DNA of 24,092 nucleotides from Candidatus Atribacteria bacterium (GCA_003451675.1 DMCY01000063.1:1-24092), one strand, 5' to 3'. Shown: positions 1-8,386, numbered from the stretch's first letter. Program-made: numbers and translations. Notes: generated by a model from the sequence alone, not told the origin.

Positions 1-288
<288 letters not shown>

Positions 289-388
289 TCATCTCCTTTC
301 ATAACCTTTAAATCTTAAAGATAATTGAAAGTTAAGGTATATAAAGTTTTTTCGTTAATTTAGCCAAAATAAAACCTTGTTAAAATAT

Positions 389-550
389 TTATTCTTTTCC
401 TTGCCGGGCTTCTCTTTTCTTAATAATTTTCTCAATAGATTTTAACGCCTTTAAAAATTCATTCCTCTTTTTTTCTGTTAGGCCTTCCTTCTTCAATTCC
501 CACTTATAAAAAGACCTTGTTTCTTCTAAAGCCTTTAACTTTACCCTCAT
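389..550 (-). CDS. small basic helical protein, 53 aa, unknown
   Basis: A short frame running from MRVKLKALEETRSFYKWELK to a lysine- and glutamate-rich end (KKREARQGKE). It has an upstream AAAGGAAGTGG ribosome-site-like stretch, a continuous amphipathic-helix composition and no Cys or His. It lies between the truncated PAPS-reductase copy and acpP, on the same strand and close to both. The sequence after the full-length PAPS-reductase copy at 6.0 kb has no equivalent frame, because the importer permease starts there. Composition suggests a coiled helix rather than an enzyme. I recognise no family. It could be a genuine small protein or a remnant of a longer gene; the ribosome site and clean frame favour real coding. 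Confidence 0.5.
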   Translation of the reverse strand: MRVKLKALEETRSFYKWELKKEGLTEKKRNEFLKALKSIEKIIKKREARQGKE

Positions 551-600
551 CTTTTTAAACCACTTCCTTTAATTTCTTTAAATCCTTCTGTTTTGTTAAT

Positions 601-879
601 TTATCTTGAATTTCCCAAAAATTCTGCTGCAGAGGCTATATATTTTGCTGCCCTTTTGACTATTGAGGGGTTAATATTGTAAACCTCTTCCCGGCCCTTT
701 TGTATAGAACCGGTATGTTCTCGGGCAGCCCAGGGGCCGGTTCCCACTTGAAAACCATTAGCCCATTTATATAAAGGTGGCAACTTGATATTAAAATGCT
801 CTATGTAGGCCATTACCTCTTCGTGACTCCAATTATAGATGGGGGAATAATAGACTACTCCGTGTTTATTTACATTCAT
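601..879 (-). pseudogene. truncated duplicate of PAPS-reductase-family C-terminus
   Basis: Ninety-two codons match the last 92 residues of the 277-residue protein at 6001-6834, with about 12 substitutions by eye. The frame keeps the conserved block around SPIYNWSHEEVMAY and GTGPWAAREHT but lacks the PP-loop (SGGKDS) and the whole nucleotide-binding half, so it cannot be an active PAPS-reductase-type enzyme alone. Similarity at DNA level begins abruptly at about 885, beside the stop codon of the asparagine-synthetase-like gene. An AAGGTGG sequence precedes the ATG but sits only one base from it, a poor translation spacing. The absence of stops shows the duplication is recent or the fragment still matters. 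It is most simply a gene remnant left by duplication and recombination. Confidence 0.75.
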
Positions 880-885
880 GCCACC
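601..885 (-). repeat. direct repeat copy A (PAPS-reductase 3' end)
   Basis: This segment pairs with 6001-6285 in the same orientation, offset by exactly 5,400 bp. I counted about 20 mismatches over roughly 280 aligned bases, with no gap. The last ~120 bases (coding-sense 5' part) are almost identical. Weaker similarity continues for some 30-40 bases past the stop codon. Confidence 0.85.
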
Positions 886-891
886 TTATTT

Positions 892-2421
892 TTAAGTAAG
901 ATCCCATTGTCCCACAGTCTGAATTGATTTTCCGTCTCCAAAATATTTAATAAATATACGGAAATAGTAGAGCTCTTCTTTATTTCGGACAAGAGGATAT
1001 TTTCTTTTTTCTTCTAGGAATTCTTTATCTGAAATAATTTCATTAAAATAATTTTTTAATACCTTAGCTGAACCAGACCCTTTGGAGAATTCCTGTTTTG
1101 TTCTCCAGGTAATAGAAACTGGTAATTGTTCTTCAAAAGCTTTTCTTAAAATCCATTTTTCAATCATGTTGCCATTATCCATTTTTTTAATTTTACATTC
1201 TATTGGTATTTCCAGGGCAAAATTTAATAATTCTTCGGATACAAGAGGAGTAATAACCTTAATGGAATTACAAGAGTTCATCCTATCCAATCTTAGAGCT
1301 GCATTATCATGCAAAGCTTTTAAGGTATCTTTCTGTTGTCTAAATATATTTTTCTCGCTCGAGTCTTTAAAATGTGTATATCCACAGAACAGTTCGTCAC
1401 CTCCTTCTCCGGAAAGGAGTATTTGAATTCCCTGGGAATGAGCATAACGGGAAATAAGGAAATTAGATATAGCACTACGTACCAGAGAGGGATCAAATGA
1501 TTCCAGATAATAAATTACCTGAGGCAGTATATTAATAATCTCTGAAACTACAGCTTTTATTTCATAGTGTTCCGAGTTAATATATTTACTCATCAGTCGA
1601 GCATATTTTAAGTCTTCGTTTTCTCCTACTCCTACAGAAAAAGTTTTAATTCTTGCTCCAGGACCATTATTTTTTATATTAAATTTGTTAAAAACACTGG
1701 CGATGATACTGCTATCTAATCCCCCGCTTAACAAACAACCTATTTTATATTTTAAATCTATTCGGCGATAAAAGCTTTCTTCAATCATATTGACCAGGGT
1801 TTGAGTAATATTATCGATCTTTTCATTTTCCATATTACCAGTTGCAAGTGCAGGCAATTTACCATATTTTTTTAATTGACCGGAATTATCCATGTAATGA
1901 CCGGGGGGAAATTCGTAGACATCGCTGGTAATTTGAATAAGACTTTTTAGTTCGGTGGAGAAATAAATTGTATCAGCATTTTTATTATAACCATAGAACA
2001 AGGTTTTAATTCCCAGGATATCACGGGAGACCAGCAATTTTTTACCATCAGAAATAACAAAAGCAAAAATAGTATCTTTAAGGTATTCCAGCATGCCTTT
2101 TCCGTATTTTTTAAATAAAGTGAGTAGAATTCTTTCTTCGATAAATGGTTCATTTTTAACTCCGAATTGTTGAGCCAAGGTTTCCCAATTTCCCATTTGC
2201 CCATCATAACAGATTCTGGTTTCCGAATCTTCCGAGGAATGGACTGGTATATCCATTAAACCTTTTCTGCCCTTATCTACTTCAAAATAATTTTGTCCTA
2301 AAATAACATCCTTTTCTTGAAAGATACCGGAAATATATTTACCCCTATATTTAATTGTTTTTTGCATCTGTTGAATTTCAGATAATTTTGGGTTGCCAAA
2401 AGCAGCAACAATACCACTCAT
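892..2421 (-). CDS. asparagine-synthetase-like protein lacking the glutaminase cysteine
   Basis: A 509-residue two-domain protein of the glutamine-hydrolysing asparagine synthetase (AsnB) superfamily. The C-terminal synthetase half carries the PP-loop SGGLDSS (about residues 232-238), which binds ATP and forms an acyl-adenylate, and SGEGGDELFCGY (about 337-348), the usual AsnB signature. The N-terminal class-II amidotransferase fold is recognisable (VSRDILGIKTLFYG), but the protein begins MSGI where AsnB has Met-Cys-Gly-Ile, and the usual RGPD motif reads RGKY. The start is firm: AGGGGAG lies six bases before this ATG. Without the N-terminal Cys, glutamine hydrolysis should be lost. The enzyme may use free ammonia or another amine, or form an intramolecular amide as beta-lactam synthetases do. 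It follows the importer genes after a hairpin terminator. Confidence 0.85.
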   Translation of the reverse strand: MSGIVAAFGNPKLSEIQQMQKTIKYRGKYISGIFQEKDVILGQNYFEVDKGRKGLMDIPVHSSEDSETRICYDGQMGNWETLAQQFGVKNEPFIEERILLTLFKKYGKGMLEYLKDTIFAFVISDGKKLLVSRDILGIKTLFYGYNKNADTIYFSTELKSLIQITSDVYEFPPGHYMDNSGQLKKYGKLPALATGNMENEKIDNITQTLVNMIEESFYRRIDLKYKIGCLLSGGLDSSIIASVFNKFNIKNNGPGARIKTFSVGVGENEDLKYARLMSKYINSEHYEIKAVVSEIINILPQVIYYLESFDPSLVRSAISNFLISRYAHSQGIQILLSGEGGDELFCGYTHFKDSSEKNIFRQQKDTLKALHDNAALRLDRMNSCNSIKVITPLVSEELLNFALEIPIECKIKKMDNGNMIEKWILRKAFEEQLPVSITWRTKQEFSKGSGSAKVLKNYFNEIISDKEFLEEKRKYPLVRNKEELYYFRIFIKYFGDGKSIQTVGQWDLT

Positions 2422-2492
2422 AAAAACTCCCCTATATAATTTTATTAAGATTTTTAATATTTGTTTTTTTATTTAAAAAGTTATTTTTTAAA

Positions 2493-2527
2493 TAAAGCAC
2501 TTCCCGGATTTTCCAGGAAGTGCTTTA
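2493..2527 (-). terminator. hairpin terminator/attenuator after the importer binding protein
   Basis: A perfect 12-bp stem (arms AAAGCACTTCC and GGAAGTGCTTT plus one closing T-A pair) with an 11-base loop lies between the binding-protein stop and the start of the asparagine-synthetase-like gene. On the minus strand it is followed by AT-rich sequence with short T runs rather than one long T tract, so termination may be partial. Confidence 0.6.
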
Positions 2528-2562
2528 ACTTTAAATCTTAGTTTAGAAAATTCCAAGTTTGA

Positions 2563-3456
2563 TTATTTTATATACCCTTTTTCTCTTAAGAAATTTTTAG
2601 CGACCAATTTTGCTGGCAGCCCTGTCGCGTCGACCTGATAATTTAATTCTGTCATAGTTTCATCATCCAGTTCAGAAATTGGTTTTAAAATTTCCCTGAT
2701 TTCCGGGTATTTATTCAGGACTTCTTCTCTTACATTGACACAGATGTTGTATACCGGGAAAAATTGTTGGTCATCTTTTAATACTTGAAGACCATATTTT
2801 TTGATTTTACCATCAGTAGCAAAAACCATGGTTATATCAGTTTGTCCTCGATCTAATGCTTCATAGGTTAAGCCTGGGTCCATTGTTTTAATATTTTCTT
2901 TGTTAATATTCATGCCATAATGTTCAGCCAAACCTGGTAAACCATCCACCCTTTCAGCAAATTCATGGTCAATTCCCCAGATAAGGTTATGATTTTGATT
3001 AACATATTTAGCAAGATCAGATAAGGTAGTACCAATTTCTGCTACCTGTTCTTTAGTAAGAGCTATTGCATAGGTATTATTAATGCCGGAACGGTCTAAC
3101 CATACAATACCATTCTTTTCTAAATCTTCTTTTTTTACTTTATTATATAGTTTGACTGGGTCGGTAATTACTTCTTCGTGTTTTAAGTAGACCAAAGAAG
3201 CAGTTCCGGTATATTCCGCATATAGATCAGTCTGTCCGGATGTCAATCCTTGTCGGGTGATTGCACTGCCGGTTCCAAATTTCTCTGTTACTTCAAAACC
3301 GTTGTTTTCTAATAAAATTGATATTATATTTCCTAAGACATATTGTTCGGTAAAGTTTTTAGCACCAACTGTAATCTCCTTCTTTGCCAGAGCAAAGCTG
3401 GTAATAGTTCCAACCAGTAAAAAAATTACGACAAGTAAAATTGTAAATTTTTTCAT
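2563..3456 (-). CDS. glycine betaine/choline-type ABC transporter substrate-binding protein (OsmF/OpuCC family)
   Basis: A 297-residue exported binding protein that delivers quaternary ammonium compounds (glycine betaine, choline, carnitine or similar) to the membrane permeases. The N-terminus is a classic signal peptide: KK, a hydrophobic core and SFALA before the mature KKEITVGAKNFTEQ. The GxKNFTEQ motif is the hallmark of the OpuBC/OpuCC/OsmF family, and TSGQTDLYAEYTGT and LDRGQTDITMVFATDG are typical of its two lobes. There is no lipobox Cys, so it would be soluble in a periplasm or held in some other way. AAAGGAG lies eight bases before the ATG. It is the last of four importer genes on the minus strand and is closed by the hairpin at 2493-2527. 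Confidence 0.92.
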   Translation of the reverse strand: MKKFTILLVVIFLLVGTITSFALAKKEITVGAKNFTEQYVLGNIISILLENNGFEVTEKFGTGSAITRQGLTSGQTDLYAEYTGTASLVYLKHEEVITDPVKLYNKVKKEDLEKNGIVWLDRSGINNTYAIALTKEQVAEIGTTLSDLAKYVNQNHNLIWGIDHEFAERVDGLPGLAEHYGMNINKENIKTMDPGLTYEALDRGQTDITMVFATDGKIKKYGLQVLKDDQQFFPVYNICVNVREEVLNKYPEIREILKPISELDDETMTELNYQVDATGLPAKLVAKNFLREKGYIK

Positions 3457-3476
3457 TTCTTTTCTCCTTTTATTTT

Positions 3477-4124
3477 TTATTTTCTTGCTTTTAGCCCTTT
3501 TGGGGTTATTATTTTTTCAACCCGGGCTAAAATTGTATCTATAATAATAGCCATTAAAGCAGAACAAAATGCGCCTGCAAAAAGGGCTTCGGGTTTATTA
3601 AGTTTTAACCCGATAAAAATTAGGTCTCCTAATCCACCTCCTCCTATGACCGAGGCAACAACAGTCGTCCCTATAATAATAGTGGCTGCACTGCGGATAC
3701 CTCCTATAATAACCGGTATAGCAATGGGAATCTTTATTTTCCATAAAATCTGATTACGGGTAAACCCCATGCCTTTACCGGCTTCTATTATACTTTTGGG
3801 AACACTCAGAATCCCCGAAGTAGCATTAAAGACAATAGGTACCAAACTATAAACGATTAGAGAAATAATTGCTGGTACAGCACCAATACCCACATAAATA
3901 AATACTAAAGCAATAACGGCAATAGACGGGACTGCCTGGGCTGCCCCGGTAATAGAAATAATTACTTGTCCCATCTTTTCTCTTCCTTCCTCTGTAGCTA
4001 TTATGCTTAAGGTTACACCTATAATTATTGCTATTATAAGTGATATTATAAAGAGCCAGAAATGTTGAAGAGATAATCTAATTATTTTATTATAATTTTC
4101 GAGAAAATAATTAAGGAATGTCAT
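3477..4124 (-). CDS. quaternary-amine ABC transporter permease (OpuCB/OpuCD type)
   Basis: A 215-residue inner-membrane permease of the ProW/OpuC family. Hydrophobic segments are spread along its length (from about residue 22, then around 50-75, 80-105, 135-165 and 180-205). The cytoplasmic coupling loop EAGKGMGFTRNQILWKIKIPIAIPVIIGG (around 116-144) is the EAA motif that contacts the ATPase. GGGGLGDLIFIGL near residue 160 is characteristic of this permease family. GGAG lies just upstream of the ATG. It follows the ATPase gene by 23 bases and precedes the binding protein by about 20 bases. It pairs with the second permease at 5257-5919, so the importer has a heterodimeric membrane core. Confidence 0.92.
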   Translation of the reverse strand: MTFLNYFLENYNKIIRLSLQHFWLFIISLIIAIIIGVTLSIIATEEGREKMGQVIISITGAAQAVPSIAVIALVFIYVGIGAVPAIISLIVYSLVPIVFNATSGILSVPKSIIEAGKGMGFTRNQILWKIKIPIAIPVIIGGIRSAATIIIGTTVVASVIGGGGLGDLIFIGLKLNKPEALFAGAFCSALMAIIIDTILARVEKIITPKGLKARK

Positions 4125-4147
4125 GTGCGTCTCCAGTTATTATGTTT

Positions 4148-5236
4148 TTATTTGTTAACTTCTTCAAATATATTGTTTAATTTAATTATCCCTACAAATA
4201 TTTTTTTCCGATTAACCACAGGTAATAATTTTTCACCACTTTCTAACATTGTAGAAAGGGTCTCTTTTAAAGTATTATTTCTTTCTGTAAAAATGGGGTT
4301 GTCATCAAAATTAATTTCTACTTGTTCGTTCTTTTTAGATTTCTCCAGAAAATAACGGCCTATAAGTTTATCGTATTTATCCAGAACAAAAGCAATTCTT
4401 GCTTTCTTTTTCTGAAGTTTTTTAGTAATTTCTCCCTCTGTCTCTTCATTAGAGACAGTAACCAAATTATCTTTAATAATAAAGTCCTTTGTTTTTTTTA
4501 GGGAAAGAGCTTTGATACTTCGGTCCTTCCCCAGTAAATTTTCTACAAATTTATTTGCAGGGTTAGCCAGTATCTCGGCTGCATCGTCACATTGGACCAA
4601 ATTACCATCTTTCATAATAACGATCTTATCGCCTAATTTGATAGCTTCGTTGATATCATGAGTTACAAAAACAATAGTCTTTTTAATTTCTTCCTGAATT
4701 TCCAGAAATGAATCTTGTAATTTCAAGCGATTTATCGGATCGATTGCTCCAAATGGTTCATCCATTAGCAGAACTTCCGGATCGGCGCCTAAAGACCTGG
4801 CCAAACCAACCCTTTGTCTTTCCCCCCCGGAAAGCTGTAGGGGATATTTATAGGCATAATTAAAATCCAGAGTTACTATATCCAATAATTCTTCTACTCT
4901 TTTTCTAATTTTCTTTTCATCCCATTTTAGTAAACGTGGCACAGTAGCAATATTATCGTAAACAGTGAAGTGGGGGAAAAGACCTATTTCTTGAATTACA
5001 TATCCAATACTTCTTCTTAATTCCACCGGGTTTATTTTATTGATCGAAACTCCGTTTAACTTAATATCTCCTTTATTGTATGGTGTCAGCCGGTTAATCA
5101 TTCTCATAGTTGTAGTTTTTCCGCAACCGGAAGGACCAATTAACATAGTTAGCTTCCCTTTTTCAATATTTAAACTAAGATTATTAACTGCTACTTTTTC
5201 CCCAAATCTTTTGGTTACATTAGTTAATTCAATCAT
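4148..5236 (-). CDS. quaternary-amine ABC transporter ATPase with C-terminal CBS domains (OpuCA type)
   Basis: A 362-residue ATP-hydrolysing subunit of the compatible-solute importer. Walker A is GPSGCGKTT (about 33-41), the ABC signature is LSGGERQRVGLARS, and Walker B is LLMDEPFGAID followed by the switch His in FVTHD. Residues after about 250 form a tandem CBS module (ARIAFVLDKYDKLIGRYF, then NNTLKETLSTMLESGEKLLPVV). In OpuA/OpuC-type ATPases this kind of module senses ionic strength or nucleotide and gates transport. AAAGGAG lies upstream of the ATG. It sits between the two permease genes with about 20-base gaps, so all four genes are almost certainly co-transcribed. Confidence 0.95.
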   Translation of the reverse strand: MIELTNVTKRFGEKVAVNNLSLNIEKGKLTMLIGPSGCGKTTTMRMINRLTPYNKGDIKLNGVSINKINPVELRRSIGYVIQEIGLFPHFTVYDNIATVPRLLKWDEKKIRKRVEELLDIVTLDFNYAYKYPLQLSGGERQRVGLARSLGADPEVLLMDEPFGAIDPINRLKLQDSFLEIQEEIKKTIVFVTHDINEAIKLGDKIVIMKDGNLVQCDDAAEILANPANKFVENLLGKDRSIKALSLKKTKDFIIKDNLVTVSNEETEGEITKKLQKKKARIAFVLDKYDKLIGRYFLEKSKKNEQVEINFDDNPIFTERNNTLKETLSTMLESGEKLLPVVNRKKIFVGIIKLNNIFEEVNK

Positions 5237-5256
5237 AGGAGGATTCTCCTTTTCTT

Positions 5257-5919
5257 TTATCTTTTAATTTTTAAGCCTTTCGGGGTAATCCAATCTTCTA
5301 CCATCAGCAAAAAGTAATTTACCCCAATTCCTAAAGCGGAAACCAGGATGGCTCCAACCAATACCATTCTTAGATTAGAACGACCGATTCCAGCGAAAAT
5401 AAAATAACCCAATCCACCGGCAGCTACCAGAGAAGCAAAGGTAGCAACACTGACACCCAATACAATAGCATTGCGAACACCGGCCATAATTACCGGTATT
5501 GATAAAGGAATTTTTATTTTCCACAAAATTTGTTTACTGGACATCCCCATACCCTTAGCTGCCTCTATCATTCCCTGGGAAACTTGGTTGAGTGCTATAT
5601 ATGTATTTCGGGTAATAGGAAGAAGGGAATATAAAGCTATAGCAATAATTGCCGGAACCATTCCCAATCCCAAATTAAATGGTGCCAATAAAATAACCAT
5701 AAGACCAAATAAAGCCAGACTGGGTATGGTCATTAAAATACTGGTAATATAAATAACCAACTTGGCCAGCTTGGGTCGGGGGGAAATATAGAAACCTAAT
5801 GGAACACTTACAATAATTGATATTGGAATACTAATAGCAATAATTTCCAAGTGTCTTAGTAATTCTTTTAAAATTATTCCCTGGTAATAGCCCAAGAATT
5901 CCATAAAAGAAATTTCCAC
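5257..5919 (-). CDS. quaternary-amine ABC transporter permease (OpuCB/OpuCD type), GTG start
   Basis: A 220-residue second permease of the same importer. It has multiple hydrophobic segments and the EAA coupling loop EAAKGMGMSSKQILWKIKIP, nearly identical to that of its partner at 3477-4124, followed by GGLGYFIFAGI. The longest frame starts at GTG, 13 bases after GAGGAAG. An in-frame ATG five codons later (MEFLGYYQG), preceded by GGAA at about nine bases, is an equally credible start and gives 215 residues like the partner. It is the first importer gene, about 80 bases downstream of the PAPS-reductase-family gene, so the operon could begin with that enzyme. Confidence 0.92.
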   Translation of the reverse strand: MEISFMEFLGYYQGIILKELLRHLEIIAISIPISIIVSVPLGFYISPRPKLAKLVIYITSILMTIPSLALFGLMVILLAPFNLGLGMVPAIIAIALYSLLPITRNTYIALNQVSQGMIEAAKGMGMSSKQILWKIKIPLSIPVIMAGVRNAIVLGVSVATFASLVAAGGLGYFIFAGIGRSNLRMVLVGAILVSALGIGVNYFLLMVEDWITPKGLKIKR

Positions 5920-6000
5920 TTTGTTTTGTTCTTCCTCTCTTTTATATTTTAGCTGCTTTTAATTTTCTCCAACTTTTTTTGAATATCTTTTTTAGTTAAT

Positions 6001-6285
6001 TTATTTTGAATTTTCCAAAAACTTTGCTGCTGAGGTTATATGTCTTGCTGCCTTTTCGACTATTGAGGGGTTAATACTGTAAACCTCTTCCCAGCCTTTT
6101 TGTATAGAGCCGGTATGTTCTCGGGCAGCCCAGGGGCCGGTCCCCACTTGAAAGCCGTTAGCCCATTTATATAAAGGTGGCAGCTTGATATTAAAATGCT
6201 CTACGTAGGCCATTACATCTTCGTGACTCCAATTATAGATGGGGGAATAATAGACTACTCCGTGTTTATTTACATTCATACCATC
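6001..6285 (-). repeat. direct repeat copy B (PAPS-reductase 3' end)
   Basis: Partner of 601-885: same strand, no gaps, about 20 differences over roughly 280 bases. Together the two copies flank the asparagine-synthetase-like gene and the importer operon, so homologous recombination between them would delete or circularise a 5.4-kb block. Confidence 0.85.
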
Positions 6286-6834
6286 TTTACCGGGGTCATT
6301 TCCGTCTTTTATCCGCCTGCCAACCAGAAGCATATCAATTTCATTTTCTTCAAAATACCACTTCTGCCCGGTATTCTGAACAATCTTGTACCAGATAGAA
6401 GCTATTTTTCCATGCTGAGGAAAGAGCATATGCCGGTTTTTTGCCAGCCATTTTAAGTCCTGGCCGGTATTAACAACTTCCAGGTTATCCGGGCCATGTT
6501 TATCAGCCCAGTTAAGCACTTCGGGATATTCAAGATTACTTCTAACCCAGAAGGCTCGATTGATGCCGATCTGCTGACACATATGTTTTAAAACAATAGA
6601 ATCTTTACCACCACTCCAGGATACTGCCACTTTCTTCCCCGCAATCTTCTTTTTGATCTCCTCTTGAGTTTTATTCTTCAAACAAATTATCCTTTTTCGA
6701 TACTCTGGATCTTCTTCCAATCTTTCTCTTGTTCTTTCCAGAGCTTCGAGCCATTCATCCTGCTCTATTTGCTGTTTAATTCCTAAGATAATACCAACTC
6801 CTTTTTTAATTTTTACCAAGCAAAAATGCTTCAT
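6001..6834 (-). CDS. phosphoadenosine-phosphosulfate-reductase-family PP-loop protein
   Basis: Up to 277 residues of the PAPS reductase/PP-loop ATPase superfamily. The PP-loop SWSGGKDSIVLKHM (around 72-85) binds a nucleotide alpha-phosphate; LLVGRRIKDGNDPGKDG, the SPIYNWSHEDVMAY block and GTGPWAAREHTG form the conserved C-terminal half. There are very few Cys and no ECGxH-type C-terminal tail of assimilatory PAPS reductases, so the true reaction (sulfur transfer, adenylation or another modification) is unclear. The start is uncertain: the listed ATG has no ribosome site, whereas AAAAAGGAG lies inside the frame at 6798-6806, five bases before an in-frame ATT codon (6790-6792). Translation may begin there, near GIKQQIEQDEWLEALE. 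It leads the minus-strand block containing the Opu-type importer. Confidence 0.8.
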   Translation of the reverse strand: MKHFCLVKIKKGVGIILGIKQQIEQDEWLEALERTRERLEEDPEYRKRIICLKNKTQEEIKKKIAGKKVAVSWSGGKDSIVLKHMCQQIGINRAFWVRSNLEYPEVLNWADKHGPDNLEVVNTGQDLKWLAKNRHMLFPQHGKIASIWYKIVQNTGQKWYFEENEIDMLLVGRRIKDGNDPGKDGMNVNKHGVVYYSPIYNWSHEDVMAYVEHFNIKLPPLYKWANGFQVGTGPWAAREHTGSIQKGWEEVYSINPSIVEKAARHITSAAKFLENSK

Positions 6835-6850
6835 ATTAAAAGACTTAATG

Positions 6851-6886
6851 TTTCATGGACTATTTCTAATGAAATAATTCATGAAA
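6851..6886. promoter_or_regulatory. 36-bp interrupted palindrome upstream of the PAPS-reductase-family gene
   Basis: Arms TTTCATG...CATGAAA and TATTTC...GAAATA are nested around a TAAT centre. About 14 of 16 outer positions pair. It lies about 17-52 bases upstream of the annotated ATG. It could be a repressor operator or, if transcribed, a 5'-leader hairpin. No T tract follows, so it is not a simple terminator. Confidence 0.4.
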
Positions 6887-7247
6887 AAAATGTGTTTAAT
6901 TATAAGAATTTAATTACCTCCTTTTTTGTTTTTTTGCTAAATAACTACTGGGGGTTTTGATTAATTTTTTGTTTGTCGTTTATTATATTGTAATTAATTA
7001 CAGTATAAATATTGACGCTGCGGTTAAGTGTGACAACGTAAGATTAATAAAATAAGTAAAAAATGTTGTAGCCGGGCATGGCTATTCGAAGGAATACTGA
7101 CGTGATTTGAATATAAATTTTAATTGTTTTTTAATAATATTTTTTAACATTGTATTATAAATTATATCTGGTTTCTCTTAAAAAATCAAATGTGCGGATT
7201 ACCTCGTTAAAAAAGTTACTTATTTGCTGAGCACGATTAACGGTTTT
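6887..7247. other. intergenic AT-rich stretch
   Basis: No reading frame of convincing length. A TATAAT box on the minus strand (6982-6987) could be the -10 element for the PAPS-reductase/importer block, but its -35 (TTTATA) is weak. An AGGAGGT sequence near 6915 is not followed by a usable start codon. Nothing else is supported. Confidence 0.3.
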
Positions 7248-7701
7248 TTAGCACGCTTCAATCCTTCCGGAATCACTCCACTCTTTTATCATTTCTCTCT
7301 TCTTTTCTTCCAGGACATCCTCGAGCATTTTTGAAGTTTCTCCTTTGGCTCTCACCTTATTAAGCTTTTCTTTCCAAAAATCTGGTAGTCTATTTCCTAT
7401 TTCTTTTTTTATTTCTTCCTGTTGCAACGGCTCAAGTGGATTATAAATCTGTTCTATCTTTTTACTCTCTTCCCGCCTCTTTTTATTTTTCTCTTCTTGT
7501 ACCTTATATTTTAATATATTCTATTTTTTTCCCCTTCTTCTTTCCGTTGTTCTTCTCTTTTCTCTCTTAAATATTCCTCGGGAATTGCCAATTTTCTCTT
7601 ATTGCCTTCACTATATAAGCCGCTTTATCTCCAGCATTAGAATAATTAACTGCCTCAATTATTTTTTTACTTGTAAAGTGTGATATATGAAGATTAAGTT
7701 T
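7248..7701 (-). pseudogene. decayed replication-initiator-like C-terminal fragment
   Basis: Read on the minus strand in three successive frames, this stretch gives IIEAVNYSNAGDKAAYIVKAIRENW, then PEEYLREKREEQRKEEGEK, then a frame running from EEKNKKRREESKKIEQIYN through LPDFWKEKLNKV to GRIEAC and a stop at 7248-7250. At least two frameshifts separate these parts. The 'NxxGYxVKAIRENWxxPEEY' pattern followed by a Lys/Glu-rich helix resembles the C-terminal tail of plasmid- or phage-type replication initiators. I infer this from the pattern only. The upstream DNA-binding half is absent: the first frame meets a stop at about 7702. It marks an old integrated plasmid or phage remnant. Confidence 0.45.
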
Positions 7702-8386
7702 CTAAATTAAAAAATATTTTAATTTAATTTAACAGTATCGATATTTATTAGAGTATAGAGGCTAGAGAGCTTCATATACTCTTTCTTTTAATATTCAGCA
7801 AAGTTCAGAGAATCCTTCTTTTTTAAAAAAATATCAAAAAATAAAAAAGCCCTTCAGCAAATGCCAAAGGGCTGGAAATTGTCTGGCTCCCCCTATTGGA
7901 AAGCTTTAGAACTTTTAAGGAAAATATTACAACTGAAAATGTTAGATTAAATCAGTTAATTCTTCAATGTTAGAGGTAATCTTCAAAAACTATAATCTAT
8001 AAAATATATACAAATAAAAACTTTACAATTTTATTAGTAAAGAGTTAAGGGTTCTAAAGTGTTAAACTTGGTGGAGGCTATTAGACGATTTTCGCAACTT
8101 TTGTTTAAATGATAACAATAATATTTATCATAACCTAAAAAATCTAACTGCAACTGTATAAAATCAAGTTAAACTAAAGAAGTTAATTGGACTTCCTGTT
8201 AATGCTTTAAATCCAATTTAACTGCTTATTATGCCTTATTTATCAACAGTTATACTCCCTACTCTTATTCTAACCATATAATTTGCTAGATTTATAATGA
8301 TATAATAATCTATAAGTAAGAATAATAAGTAATCACTTATTGATACAATGTTATTAAATAACACATAAATTGATAAGATAGATAAA
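7702..8386. other. gene-free AT-rich stretch
   Basis: No supported gene. It contains the minus-strand terminator at 7841-7873 and an AT-rich tract (8270-8350) with short direct and inverted repeats around TATAATGATATAATAATCTA and AAGTAATCACTT. I see no iteron array clear enough to call an origin. Confidence 0.35.
7841..7873 (-). terminator. rho-independent terminator
   Basis: The stem AGCCCTT/AAGGGCT (7848-7854 with 7867-7873) is followed on the minus strand by TTTTTTATTTTTT. This is the best intrinsic terminator in the window. The nearest upstream gene on that strand is the 143-residue ORF ending at 8387, about 510 bases away, so it either ends that transcript after a long untranslated tail or served a gene now lost. 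Confidence 0.75.

Noticed and set aside
8061..8100. tRNA 3' end or tmRNA-like GGTGGAGGC sequence
   Set aside because: No cloverleaf or acceptor stem could be formed around it.
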